From positions 15,326 through 68,513 of the forward strand of contig NZ_LXFF01000004.1 in the NCBI RefSeq assembly GCF_001655775.1: DNA of 53,188 nucleotides, written 5' to 3'. The translations under genes and the position numbers were made by a program. Shown here piece after piece: positions 35,646 through 44,424 of the stretch. The notes under the pieces are model-generated. The model was not told the origin of the DNA. It did no database searches and worked only from the letters and a program-made list of their open reading frames with translations. The stretch is from Candidatus Arthromitus sp. SFB-turkey (GTDB lineage: Bacteria > Bacillota > Clostridia > Clostridiales > Clostridiaceae). Position 1 is the stretch's first letter, and every line of letters begins with the position of its first letter.

Positions 35646-36011
35646 CTATTTATTTTTCTTAAAGAAATCCCTTTCCATTTTAAATTCATTAAATAAATCT
35701 TCTATTTTCATGTTAATTGAATTTTCAGTTACATTTGCAAAAATTATTTTTTTATTCAATTTTGTTTTAAGTATTTTGTAATAAATATCCAATTCTTTAG
35801 GAACTACGTTTTGAAATATAACTACCTTTTCATCTAATAAAAATTCATCTTGAAAAACAAATTTTTCATTTTCTATAACATCTAATAATTTTTTTTCAAA
35901 ATCCTCATCTAAAATAGTTATGTATTTTATATTTTGACTTACAAATTTAACAAGATTTTTCATTTTAATGATTTCATCTTCTGAAAATCCATAAATTAAA
36001 AATTTTTTCAA
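35646..36011 (-). CDS. DUF3783-like protein
   Basis: A 121-aa protein resembling the clostridial DUF3783 family: a flavodoxin-like alternation of strands and helices, VVIFQNVVPKELDIYYKIL and the C-terminal IIFANVTENSINMKIEDLFNEF. The function is unknown. The start is TTG with GGAGGTG about seven bases upstream, inside the last codons of murI, so the two genes are translated from the same message. Confidence 0.7.
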   Translation of the reverse strand: MKKFLIYGFSEDEIIKMKNLVKFVSQNIKYITILDEDFEKKLLDVIENEKFVFQDEFLLDEKVVIFQNVVPKELDIYYKILKTKLNKKIIFANVTENSINMKIEDLFNEFKMERDFFKKNK

Positions 36012-36012
36012 A

Positions 36013-36807
36013 TTAATTCACCTCCAAATTTAATAAATTATAACATCTATTTATTTTTTGATCATTTAAAGAATTATATATATATACTTTTTTAAAATCT
36101 TTGCTCTCAAAATTATTTTCTATATTGCGAATCTTAAGTCTTCTAATAAGCTCTTTATTAGTTCCATAAATACCATCAAATATTTTAACATTATCTCCAA
36201 AAATATTTTTAAACACATCTTTTATAAAATTGTAATGAGTGCACCCAAGAACAACACACTCTACCTCTTTAACATATTTTCCCAATTTTTCATTTAAATA
36301 GTTATAAATAATATCTGCATCTAAATTTTCCTCAATCATATAGGCAAGTTCTTCAAGAGCAACACTTTCTATTTTAAAATTTTTATATAAACTCAAAGAT
36401 TTTTTAAACTTATCTCCATTTATTGTAAATGGAGTTGCTAAAACTAAAATTTTACCATTTAATTTATTATTTTCTACGTATTCAATAGCTGGTTTTATAG
36501 CAGGTTCTATACCAATAATGGGAATATTAGGTTCATATTTATCTCTTAAAAATTTAATAGCAGCGCTACTGGCTGTATTGCAAGCAACAACAATAGCTTT
36601 ACAATTATTTTCATAAATTAAAAAATTGCATATATTAGTACATAACTCAATTATTTCATTCTGAGTTTTATTACCATAAGGTGCATTTTTAGAATCACCA
36701 AAATATATAAAAACTTCATTTTCTAAAAGCTTTATAGCATTTTTTAAAACAGAAATACCTCCAATACCAGAATCAAAAAAACCAATATTTTTGTGTTTAA
36801 AATTCAT
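36013..36807 (-). CDS. murI: Glutamate racemase
   Basis: A 264-aa cofactor-independent racemase making D-Glu for peptidoglycan. Both catalytic cysteines are visible, in VVACNTASS and VLGCTHYNF, together with GFFDSGIGGISVL and YFGDSKNAPYG. GAGAGG precedes the ATG. It is divergent from the glutamine synthetase gene. Confidence 0.97.
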   Translation of the reverse strand: MNFKHKNIGFFDSGIGGISVLKNAIKLLENEVFIYFGDSKNAPYGNKTQNEIIELCTNICNFLIYENNCKAIVVACNTASSAAIKFLRDKYEPNIPIIGIEPAIKPAIEYVENNKLNGKILVLATPFTINGDKFKKSLSLYKNFKIESVALEELAYMIEENLDADIIYNYLNEKLGKYVKEVECVVLGCTHYNFIKDVFKNIFGDNVKIFDGIYGTNKELIRRLKIRNIENNFESKDFKKVYIYNSLNDQKINRCYNLLNLEVN

Positions 36808-36825
36808 TTTTGAAACCTCTCAAAA

Positions 36826-36855
36826 TTGACAATAAGTAAAATTTAATTATATCAT
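36826..36855 (+). promoter_or_regulatory. Candidate promoter for glutamine synthetase
   Basis: TTGACA (36826-36831), 18-base spacer, TATCAT (36850-36855), about 25 bases before a GGAGG at 36881. It fits a SigA promoter. Confidence 0.6.
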
Positions 36856-36926
36856 AATTTAAAATAACATCAAAATAAAAGGAGGACAATAAATACATCT
36901 TGTTATGTATTTTAATATCAAAATTT

Positions 36927-38780
36927 ATGGTTAAAGATTTAATATATATAATAAAAAAAGAAAATATATCAAAAGATTTTTTAACTAATTTATTAAATAC
37001 TCACAGTGAAATTAAATTTGTATCCCTTATAGGAATTGATATAAACGGAAATGATACAGATGAAAAAATACCTTCAAAGGTTTTTATAAACGATATAGAT
37101 TTATTTTTTGATGGATGTGCAGTACAAACTGATGGTTCTTCAGTTGTCTTAACTGGTATTGCAACTTTAAATGATGCAAAAGTTGATATGGTAATAGATA
37201 AAAATTGTAATTGGTTTATTGATTATAATTTTGACAATATTGATGAAGTATCTGGTAAACCTATTGGAACACTTAAAATACCTAGTTTTTTAATTCATAA
37301 TGAAAAATATATAGATTCAAGATCCGTTCTAAATAGATCTTTAAGTTTCTTGAAAAAAAATTTATTATCACTTCTTAAAAGTAATCCAAATATTTTAAGA
37401 ACAATAAATCCTGAAGATATAGAGGACATAATAATAAACACAGCAACTGAACTTGAGTTTTGGGTAAAAACTCCTGAGGAATTAATAAATATTGAAGACT
37501 TAACTACATCTCAAGATTTACACGAACAATACTGGAATATAACTAAAGGAATAGTTAGAACAGCTTTAGAAAAAACTTTATCAATTATGGAAAACTATGA
37601 CCTTTATCCTGAAATGGGACATAAAGAAGTTGGTGGAGTAAAATCAAAAATCGATTCAAATGGAAAATATCATATTTTAGAACAATTAGAAATCGACTGG
37701 AAATATTCAACTGCCCTTCAATCCTGTGATAATATTTTAATCGTTAAAAGCATAATAAAAGAAACTTTTAAAAGACATGGACTTGATGTAACTTTTTGTG
37801 CTAAACCCATAGAAAAAGTTGCAGGAAATGGAGCTCATCTTCATTTTAGTATTTTCCTAAAACTTAAAAATGGTCAAAAAATAAATTTATTTCATGATGA
37901 AAATAATGAATTTATGAGTTCAATAGCTTATGGCTCTCTTATGGGAATTCTTAAACACTACAATATTATAAGTCCATTTGTATCAAATACAATTGATTCA
38001 TTAAAAAGATTAAAACCTGGTTTTGAAGCACCTGTTTGTACTGTAGCTTCTCTTGGAATTTCAAAAAATATCCCATCAAGAAATAGATCCATATTAATTG
38101 CACTAATAAGAGATTCCAAAAATCCAAATGCAACTAGGTTTGAACTACGCTCACCAAACCCTAAAACAAATATTTATTTAACATTAGCAGCTATAAATAT
38201 GTGTGTAGTTGATGGAATTAAATATTCAATAAACAAAAATGAACTTTCTCTATTAAATGAGTTATCAAAAAATTATGGAGATGATTCTACGTATCTAGAA
38301 AAAAATAAACTGTATAGAAGTGAAGATAACATATTTGAAAAATATTCAGAAGATGATAGAGATAAATATTTTGGAAAAAGTCCAAAAACTGTATATGAAA
38401 ATATGCTTCACTTATGTGAAGAAAATAATTATTCTATTTTACTTAAAGATGATGTTTTTACTTTAGACATAATAAATAGCTTTAAATTATCATCATTAGA
38501 TAGATATATAATGGAAATAGAGCATAGAATTTTTCCTGAATACAAAAAAGATATAGAATTATTAATGAATAATTTTAAATTTAATACAAAATCTTCTTCT
38601 TTAATTAATCTCTTATTAAACGAGCTTAAATTTAAATTATTTTCAGATACTTTTGATTATCTAAGTTTACACTCTAAAATGAAAGATTATATAAAAGATA
38701 GAGATTTTAAAAATATTTCAAATCTCAACATAGAAATTGAAAAAATCTTAGATATTTTTAAAACTATACACTCTTTATAA
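36927..38780 (+). CDS. Glutamine synthetase family protein (large clostridial type)
   Basis: A 617-aa glutamine synthetase-like enzyme, larger than GlnA type I (about 450 aa), as in other clostridia. Visible catalytic-domain features: ELEFWVKTPEE, EMGHKEVGG, AGNGAHLHFSI (ATP/metal His), SRNRSILIALIRD and RFELRSPNP; the last about 150 residues form a helical extension. It should make glutamine from glutamate and ammonia. The ATG at 36927 matches the family N-terminus but has no adjacent ribosome site. A TTG at 36900 (626 aa) lies 14 bases after a GGAGG at 36881-36885. A nine-codon ATG frame from 36905 ends across the 36927 start and might couple translation. Confidence 0.88.
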   Translation: MVKDLIYIIKKENISKDFLTNLLNTHSEIKFVSLIGIDINGNDTDEKIPSKVFINDIDLFFDGCAVQTDGSSVVLTGIATLNDAKVDMVIDKNCNWFIDYNFDNIDEVSGKPIGTLKIPSFLIHNEKYIDSRSVLNRSLSFLKKNLLSLLKSNPNILRTINPEDIEDIIINTATELEFWVKTPEELINIEDLTTSQDLHEQYWNITKGIVRTALEKTLSIMENYDLYPEMGHKEVGGVKSKIDSNGKYHILEQLEIDWKYSTALQSCDNILIVKSIIKETFKRHGLDVTFCAKPIEKVAGNGAHLHFSIFLKLKNGQKINLFHDENNEFMSSIAYGSLMGILKHYNIISPFVSNTIDSLKRLKPGFEAPVCTVASLGISKNIPSRNRSILIALIRDSKNPNATRFELRSPNPKTNIYLTLAAINMCVVDGIKYSINKNELSLLNELSKNYGDDSTYLEKNKLYRSEDNIFEKYSEDDRDKYFGKSPKTVYENMLHLCEENNYSILLKDDVFTLDIINSFKLSSLDRYIMEIEHRIFPEYKKDIELLMNNFKFNTKSSSLINLLLNELKFKLFSDTFDYLSLHSKMKDYIKDRDFKNISNLNIEIEKILDIFKTIHSL

Positions 38781-38784
38781 AACA

Positions 38785-38816
38785 AAATAGCTTTAGCAAA
38801 ATTGCTAAAGCTATTT
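38785..38816. terminator. Shared bidirectional terminator
   Basis: A perfect 15-bp stem AAATAGCTTTAGCAA/TTGCTAAAGCTATTT lies between glutamine synthetase (+) and the YkvI-like gene (-) and covers the end of the latter. Confidence 0.88.
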
Positions 38817-39869
38817 ATTTTTTTTAAATCTATATTTAATAACATAAAACATAAATACAAAACTTAAGAAACCAAAAATAGGATAAATTACTGAAATGAG
38901 CTTAGAAAATCCAAAAATAGATATTGGTATAGACACACTTAAAATTATTAATACCGATTTAAAAAATGAATGACCAAACTTATTTGATATACTTCTTGCT
39001 AAAGAATATAAACTAGATGTTTCTGTTGAAAGCATTTCAATCCAAATTAAAATTAATATAATTATTTGAAAAGATTTTCCAAATATTTTTGAAATATATA
39101 AAAGAGGTATATCATACTGAGCAATATAAGGCATATTAGATAAAATTAAATAATTTATTATAAGACTTATAAGCACTAAAAAAAATGATCCAATTAAAAT
39201 TCCATTTTTAAAATTTTTCTTTGTATTTTCTGTAGAAAGAGGAGCTAATACTCCAGAAGCACTTAAAATATTAAATCCACCATATAAAAAACTAGATAAA
39301 ATTATGTTATTATGTATTCTTATTTCATTTTCCAAATTATTTACTATAGATGTTTGAATATTTATTGGATCTGAAAAAATTTCAAACATTAAAAACATTA
39401 TAAATATTATAAAAATCATTATAGGCACGCTTATAGCGTTTACTAAGAATAATCCTTTCATACTAAACTTTAAAACTATAAGAGTAACTAAAATCATCAA
39501 AATGATACCATAAATTTTATGTACTGAAAAAAATTGACTTATTATAGATCCACTTGCTGCAAAAATTATAGATGAAGAAAACAAATAATATAAACTTGTA
39601 AATATATTTAAAACCCTAGCTGGAAACTTAGGGCAAATTTCACTTATAAGTAAATTATAAGAAGATAGATTTTTCTTATGAGAAATATTACAGATCATAT
39701 TTCCTATAAAAATATAAATAAAAAAACATATTATAAATCCAAAAAAACTTTTTAATCCATATATTGAAAAAAATTGATAAATTTCTTTTCCAGAGGCAAG
39801 TCCAGCTCCAACAACTGTACCAATAAAAATACTCGCAACCTTAAATATATTTAAAAAATTATTTCCCAA
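38811..39869 (-). CDS. YkvI-family membrane transporter-like protein
   Basis: A 352-aa integral membrane protein with about 10-11 transmembrane segments. The N-terminal VASIFIGTVVGAGLASGKEIYQFF is the signature of the YkvI family, distantly related to the APC/LeuT amino-acid transporter superfamily. The substrate is unknown. I place the start at TTG 39869, preceded by GGTGGGGGAT; a GTG at 39881 would overlap that site. It is transcribed toward glutamine synthetase and away from the radical SAM gene. Confidence 0.8.
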   Translation of the reverse strand: MGNNFLNIFKVASIFIGTVVGAGLASGKEIYQFFSIYGLKSFFGFIICFFIYIFIGNMICNISHKKNLSSYNLLISEICPKFPARVLNIFTSLYYLFSSSIIFAASGSIISQFFSVHKIYGIILMILVTLIVLKFSMKGLFLVNAISVPIMIFIIFIMFLMFEIFSDPINIQTSIVNNLENEIRIHNNIILSSFLYGGFNILSASGVLAPLSTENTKKNFKNGILIGSFFLVLISLIINYLILSNMPYIAQYDIPLLYISKIFGKSFQIIILILIWIEMLSTETSSLYSLARSISNKFGHSFFKSVLIILSVSIPISIFGFSKLISVIYPIFGFLSFVFMFYVIKYRFKKNK

Positions 39870-39964
39870 AATATCCCCCACCTTTTTATAATATATTTAA
39901 TTTTTATTTTTTTTTATGTTAAAATATGATTCTATTATTTTATTTTTAAAAGAAGGTGTATTTT

Positions 39965-40897
39965 ATGCTTTGGGGAGATAAACCTTACTATTCTCTTGAT
40001 TACTTCCTTAAAAAAACTTTTGGAGAAAAAGTTATGAAAATAACCCTTGATGGAGGTTTTACTTGTCCAAATAGAGATGGAAAAATAGCATTTGGTGGAT
40101 GCACTTTTTGTAGCTCTCGTGGCTCTGGTGAATTTGCTGGAAATAGATTAAAATCTATTCATGATCAATTTTTAGACCAAAAAAACATGATGAAAAAAAA
40201 GTGGAAATCAAATAAATACATTGCATATTTTCAAGCATATACAAACACTTATGCACCTGTTGAATATTTAAAAAAACTTTATGATGAAGCATTAAATGAA
40301 GAAGGAGTTGTTGGAATTTCAATAGGAACTCGTCCTGATTGTTTATCTGACGATGTAATAAAACTTCTTTCTTATTACAACAATAAAACATTTTTAACTG
40401 TAGAACTTGGACTTCAAACTTCAAATGATCATACTGGAAAATTAATAAATAGAGGCCATGATTCGAAATGTTTTGAAAAAGGAGTTAAAAAACTCAGAGA
40501 ACATAATATAAACGTAGTTACTCATGTTATTTTTGGATTACCCTATGAAACAGAAAAAGATATGATGGAAACTGTGAGATTTTCAAACAATTTAGACATA
40601 CAAGGAATAAAATATCATTTACTTTACATTGTAAAAAATACAAAACTTTACTCTGAATATTTAAAAAATCCTTCTATTTATACTCTAACTAAAGAAAAAT
40701 ATATAGAAATCTTAGGAAAAGCCATTTCTTACACAAATCCAAATATTGTAATACACAGAATAACAGGAGATGCAAAAAGAGAAGATATTGTAGAACCTTT
40801 ATGGAGTATAAAAAAATGGGAATTATTAAATTCAATTCACCATTACTTAAATGAAAACAATTTATATCAAGGTAAATTTTTTAACACCAATGCTTAA
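39965..40897 (+). CDS. TIGR01212-family radical SAM protein (YtqA-like)
   Basis: A 310-aa radical SAM protein. The [4Fe-4S] cysteines are in TCPNRDGKIAFGGCTFCSSR, typical of the TIGR01212/YtqA family related to Elp3. Later ISIGTRPDCLSDDVI and ELGLQTSNDHTGKLINRGHD fit. GDKPYYSLDYFLKKTFGEKV is the family N-terminus. The ATG at 39965 has AGAAGGTG upstream; a GTG at 39956 is less well placed. The substrate is not established; a role in tRNA or cofactor modification is speculated for the family. Confidence 0.9.
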   Translation: MLWGDKPYYSLDYFLKKTFGEKVMKITLDGGFTCPNRDGKIAFGGCTFCSSRGSGEFAGNRLKSIHDQFLDQKNMMKKKWKSNKYIAYFQAYTNTYAPVEYLKKLYDEALNEEGVVGISIGTRPDCLSDDVIKLLSYYNNKTFLTVELGLQTSNDHTGKLINRGHDSKCFEKGVKKLREHNINVVTHVIFGLPYETEKDMMETVRFSNNLDIQGIKYHLLYIVKNTKLYSEYLKNPSIYTLTKEKYIEILGKAISYTNPNIVIHRITGDAKREDIVEPLWSIKKWELLNSIHHYLNENNLYQGKFFNTNA

Positions 40898-40900
40898 TTA

Positions 40901-40929
40901 TTGATTTTAATTTAACTATTGTGTATACT
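40901..40929 (+). promoter_or_regulatory. Candidate promoter for the ECF transporter operon
   Basis: TTGATT (40901-40906), 17-base spacer, TATACT (40924-40929), followed by a GGAGG and the TTG start of the S component. No riboswitch-like conserved structure is visible in the short leader. Confidence 0.6.
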
Positions 40930-40967
40930 TTTTGTGTGAAAATATTTTATATTATGGAGGATTAAAA

Positions 40968-41522
40968 TTGAGAAACTCTTCTTTTTTATCTATTAAAAAC
41001 ATAGTTGCAATCGGTATTGGTTCTGCTGTATTTTTAGTTCTTGGAAGATTTGGTTCAATCCCAACAGGAATTCCTAACACAAACCTTGAAGTAGCTTACG
41101 CTTTTCTAGCATTAATGGCTATAATTTATGGTCCCGTATCTGGTTTTTTAATAGGATTTATTGGACATGCTTTAAAAGATATGTTATTTTACGGTACTCC
41201 ATGGTTTAGCTGGGTTATAGCATCAGCAGTTGTTGGTCTTATAGTTGGATTAAGTTATAAATTTGTAGATTTAGAAAATTTCAATAAAAAGGAAATATTA
41301 AAATTTAATTTTTTTCAAATTTTAGGGAACGTCATATCTTGGCTTATAATAGCTCCAACTTTAGATATATTAATATATTCTGAGCCTTCCAACAAAGTAT
41401 TTATACAAGGTGCTTTTGCATCAATTTCAAATATCTTAACCATAGCTATAATAGGTACGTCTCTTGTACTTATATATTCTAAATCTCTTGTAAAAAAAGG
41501 AAGCCTATCTAAAGAATCTTAA
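40968..41522 (+). CDS. ECF transporter S component, UPF0397 family
   Basis: A 184-aa membrane protein with about six transmembrane helices, of the UPF0397 family: [61 protein letters not shown]. These are substrate-binding subunits of energy-coupling-factor transporters. Annotation pipelines often call them riboflavin-specific, but the ligand is not proven here. The start is TTG at 40968 with GGAGG seven bases upstream; the frame before it lacks any site. First gene of the operon with the ATPase and T component. Confidence 0.88.
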   Translation: MRNSSFLSIKNIVAIGIGSAVFLVLGRFGSIPTGIPNTNLEVAYAFLALMAIIYGPVSGFLIGFIGHALKDMLFYGTPWFSWVIASAVVGLIVGLSYKFVDLENFNKKEILKFNFFQILGNVISWLIIAPTLDILIYSEPSNKVFIQGAFASISNILTIAIIGTSLVLIYSKSLVKKGSLSKES

Positions 41523-41557
41523 AATAAATTTTCCAAAATTAGAGGTACTTATTTAAA

Positions 41558-43267
41558 ATGAAAAAAAAATTAATTGAATTTAAAAACTTTGGTTTTAAGT
41601 ATGATTCACAACAAAATTACACTTTAAAAAATATTAATTTAGATATATATGAAGGTGAAAAAGTATTAATTCTTGGAGAGTCTGGATGTGGAAAAAGTAC
41701 CTTATGTAATTCTATAAATGGACTCGTTCCATTTTTTTATAGCGGTATTATTGAAGGATCTTTAAAAATAAATGGAAAAAATACGAAAGATATGTCAATA
41801 TTTGAAATATCGAAAATTGTAGGAACTGTTTTACAAGATCCTGACAACCAATTTATCGCTTTAACTTCTGCAGAAGACATAGCTTTTAAACTTGAAAATT
41901 TATGTGTTAATAAAGAAACTATGTATAAAAAAGTTTTAGAAGTTTCAAAGCTAATTGGAATGGATAATTTTTTAAATTCAAATCCTCATAATCTATCAGG
42001 TGGTCAAAAACAAAAAGTTACTCTTGGTGGCGCTATAGTTGATGAAATTGATATTTTATTATTCGATGAACCACTTGCTAGTTTAGATCCAAAAACTTCA
42101 AAAAATACAATAGAGTTAATTAACACTATTACACATAAAACAAATAAAACAATGATCATAATTGAACACAGACTTGAAGAAATTTTAAAATTAAATTTAG
42201 ATAAAATTGTTTTACTTAGTGATGGAGAAATAATTTTTAGTGGAGCTCCCAATGATTTATTAAAAAGTGATTTGTTAAAAAAATGTGGTATAAGAGAACC
42301 TTTGTACTTAACTGCTTTAAAATACGCTGGAATTGAAATTTCAAAAGATTTAGATCTTGAAAATTTAAATAACATAGATAAAAATTTAATACAACCATCT
42401 TTAAATAAATTTTATAACTCTTTAAATTATGAGTGTGAAGATAAATTAAATAAAACTCCTATTTTTGAGTGTAAAAATATCACTTTTTCCTATAACAATT
42501 CAAAAAAAATATTAGAAGATGTTTCTTTTAAAGTATTTGAAAATGAACTTTTATGTATTGTTGGAAAAAATGGAGCTGGTAAATCTACAATTTCAAAGTT
42601 AATGTGCGGTTTTATGAAAAACAATTCTGGAAGTTTTATTTTCAATGGTAAAGATATTACAAACTACACTATATATCAGCGTTCAAATATAATCGGATAT
42701 GTAATGCAAAATCCTAATCAAATGATAAGTCACACAATTGTTTTTGATGAAATTTCTTTTGCTCTTAAAAATTTAAATCTTAATTCTAATGAAATAAAAG
42801 AAAAGGTTAATGAAATTTTAAAGATATGCGATTTATATGAAATGCGAAACTGGCCAATATCAGCCCTAAGTTTCGGACAAAAAAGACGTGTAACAATTGC
42901 TTCAATACTTGTTATGAATCCTAAAATTTTAATTTTAGATGAGCCAACTGCAGCACAAGATTTTAAACACTACACTCAAATTATGGAATTTATAAAAAGT
43001 TTAACAAATCATGGAATAACTTCAATCATGATAACTCACGATATGCATCTACTTCTTGAATACGCTGATAGATGTATAGTTATTTCCGATGGGAAAAAAA
43101 TTGGAGATGATATTCCTTCAAAAATTTTATCAAATGAAGAAATCATTGAAAAAGCAAATTTAAAACAAACTTCTCTTCATGAACTTTCTATTAAATGTAA
43201 TATAAAATCTACTGAAGATTTTATAAATAAATTTATAACATATGATAGGAGTATTCGAAATAAATGA
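41558..43267 (+). CDS. ECF transporter ATPase, two fused ABC domains
   Basis: A 569-aa protein with two ABC ATPase domains. Domain 1 (1-235): Walker A GESGCGKST, signature LSGGQKQ, Walker B LLFDEP. Domain 2 (about 300-540): Walker A GKNGAGKST, signature LSFGQKR (Gly replaced by Phe), Walker B ILILDEPTAAQD. It equals a fusion of EcfA1 and EcfA2 and drives the neighbouring S and T subunits (YkoD-like). AGAGGT precedes the ATG; its end overlaps the T component start. Confidence 0.95.
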   Translation: MKKKLIEFKNFGFKYDSQQNYTLKNINLDIYEGEKVLILGESGCGKSTLCNSINGLVPFFYSGIIEGSLKINGKNTKDMSIFEISKIVGTVLQDPDNQFIALTSAEDIAFKLENLCVNKETMYKKVLEVSKLIGMDNFLNSNPHNLSGGQKQKVTLGGAIVDEIDILLFDEPLASLDPKTSKNTIELINTITHKTNKTMIIIEHRLEEILKLNLDKIVLLSDGEIIFSGAPNDLLKSDLLKKCGIREPLYLTALKYAGIEISKDLDLENLNNIDKNLIQPSLNKFYNSLNYECEDKLNKTPIFECKNITFSYNNSKKILEDVSFKVFENELLCIVGKNGAGKSTISKLMCGFMKNNSGSFIFNGKDITNYTIYQRSNIIGYVMQNPNQMISHTIVFDEISFALKNLNLNSNEIKEKVNEILKICDLYEMRNWPISALSFGQKRRVTIASILVMNPKILILDEPTAAQDFKHYTQIMEFIKSLTNHGITSIMITHDMHLLLEYADRCIVISDGKKIGDDIPSKILSNEEIIEKANLKQTSLHELSIKCNIKSTEDFINKFITYDRSIRNK

Positions 43268-44091
43268 AATTAATACTGGAATATATACATAAAGATTCTT
43301 TCGTACATAATTTAAATGGAGCAACTAAACTCATATGTTTTTTACTTTGGTGTATTACTACAATGATAACTTATGATACTAGGATTTTATCATTTATGAT
43401 AATATTTGGATTATTTTTGTTTAAACTATCAAAACTAAAAATACAAGATGTTTCTTTTGTACTCATGTTTATATTATTTTTTTTAGTTTTAAATAATATA
43501 TTTATATACATTTTTTCACCTAATACGGGAACTGAAATTTATGGAACAAAAACAGTTTTAATTAATTTATTTGGACCATATTCCATAACTCTTGAACAAT
43601 TATTTTATCAAATAAATATAACATTAAAATATTTTAGCGTTATACCTATAGCTTTAATATTTATACTTACAACAAATCCAAGTGAATTTGCTTCATCATT
43701 AAATAAAATTGGTGTAAACTATAAAATTTCTTACGCTGTTTCTCTTTCACTTAGATACATTCCTGATATAATAAACGATTATAAAAACATTTCCATTTCA
43801 AAACAAGCTAGAGGTATAGATTTATCAAAAAATGAAAAACTTCATAAAAGAATTAAGAATGTATTTTTAATTTTAATTCCAATAATTTTTTCAAGCCTTG
43901 AAAGAATTGAAAAAATTTCATGTGCAATGGAACTTCGTGCATTTGGATACAACAAAAAAAGAACTTGGTATAATCAAAAAGATTTTAAAAAAAATGATTT
44001 TATATCAATACTATTTTTCTTATGCATTGTAATAATATCGATAGTTTTTTTGTTTATAAACAATGGTCGTTTTTTTAATCCATTTATATAA
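43264..44091 (+). CDS. ECF transporter T component (EcfT-like)
   Basis: A 275-aa transmembrane coupling protein with about five to six hydrophobic segments. The two coupling motifs that contact the ATPase are SKQARGIDL and AMELRAFGY (normally both A-R-G; the second is altered). The ATG overlaps the ATPase stop by four bases (ATGA), with AGGAG upstream. Together the three genes form one complete transporter. Confidence 0.92.
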   Translation: MKLILEYIHKDSFVHNLNGATKLICFLLWCITTMITYDTRILSFMIIFGLFLFKLSKLKIQDVSFVLMFILFFLVLNNIFIYIFSPNTGTEIYGTKTVLINLFGPYSITLEQLFYQINITLKYFSVIPIALIFILTTNPSEFASSLNKIGVNYKISYAVSLSLRYIPDIINDYKNISISKQARGIDLSKNEKLHKRIKNVFLILIPIIFSSLERIEKISCAMELRAFGYNKKRTWYNQKDFKKNDFISILFFLCIVIISIVFLFINNGRFFNPFI

Positions 44092-44122
44092 AAAAGAGAG
44101 AACTTTTTGTTCTCTCTTTTTT
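44090..44122. terminator. Shared bidirectional terminator
   Basis: A 13-bp stem AAAAAGAGAGAAC/GTTCTCTCTTTTT lies between the T component (+) and the [2Fe-2S] protein (-), with T-runs on both sides. Confidence 0.9.
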
Positions 44123-44330
44123 ATAACACTTTATATTCATTTATTAATTCATTAATTTTATCAATACATCTACGTCCCTTACATCCTCCAGTTGTTGCTC
44201 CACACTTTTGTGAAACTTCCTCAACTGTTTTTGCTCCTTCTCTTATACATTCTTTAATTGTATGTTTACTAACTCCTTTGCATAAGCAAACTTTTGTTAA
44301 TTTATCATTTATCATTTCATTTTTATCCAT
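44121..44330 (-). CDS. BFD-like [2Fe-2S]-binding protein
   Basis: A 69-aa protein consisting of one BFD-like [2Fe-2S] domain. The four cysteine ligands are in KVCLCKGVS and TTGGCKGRRC, with the intervening KTVEEVSQKCGA typical of this fold. Such small ferredoxin-like proteins act in iron release from bacterioferritin or as parts of larger redox enzymes. The ATG at 44330 has GAGGTG six bases upstream; the frame's GTG at 44339 is inside that site. The opposing open frame in this region is a shadow. Confidence 0.9.
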   Translation of the reverse strand: MDKNEMINDKLTKVCLCKGVSKHTIKECIREGAKTVEEVSQKCGATTGGCKGRRCIDKINELINEYKVL

Positions 44331-44424
44331 ATTAAACACCTCAAAAATATTATACTTTATTTCAAATATATTTCAATGTATAATATCTTTCATGGTGTTT
44401 TGTATTTTTCATAGAGATAATAAC

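Noticed and set aside
40898-40967. FMN or other riboswitch before the ECF operon.
   Set aside because: The leader is only some 35 bases after the promoter and shows no conserved aptamer elements.
44107-44424. Upstream extension of the LTA synthase frame by about 106 codons.
   Set aside because: It is antisense to the BFD-like gene and a terminator; the homologous protein begins at the ATG at 44425.
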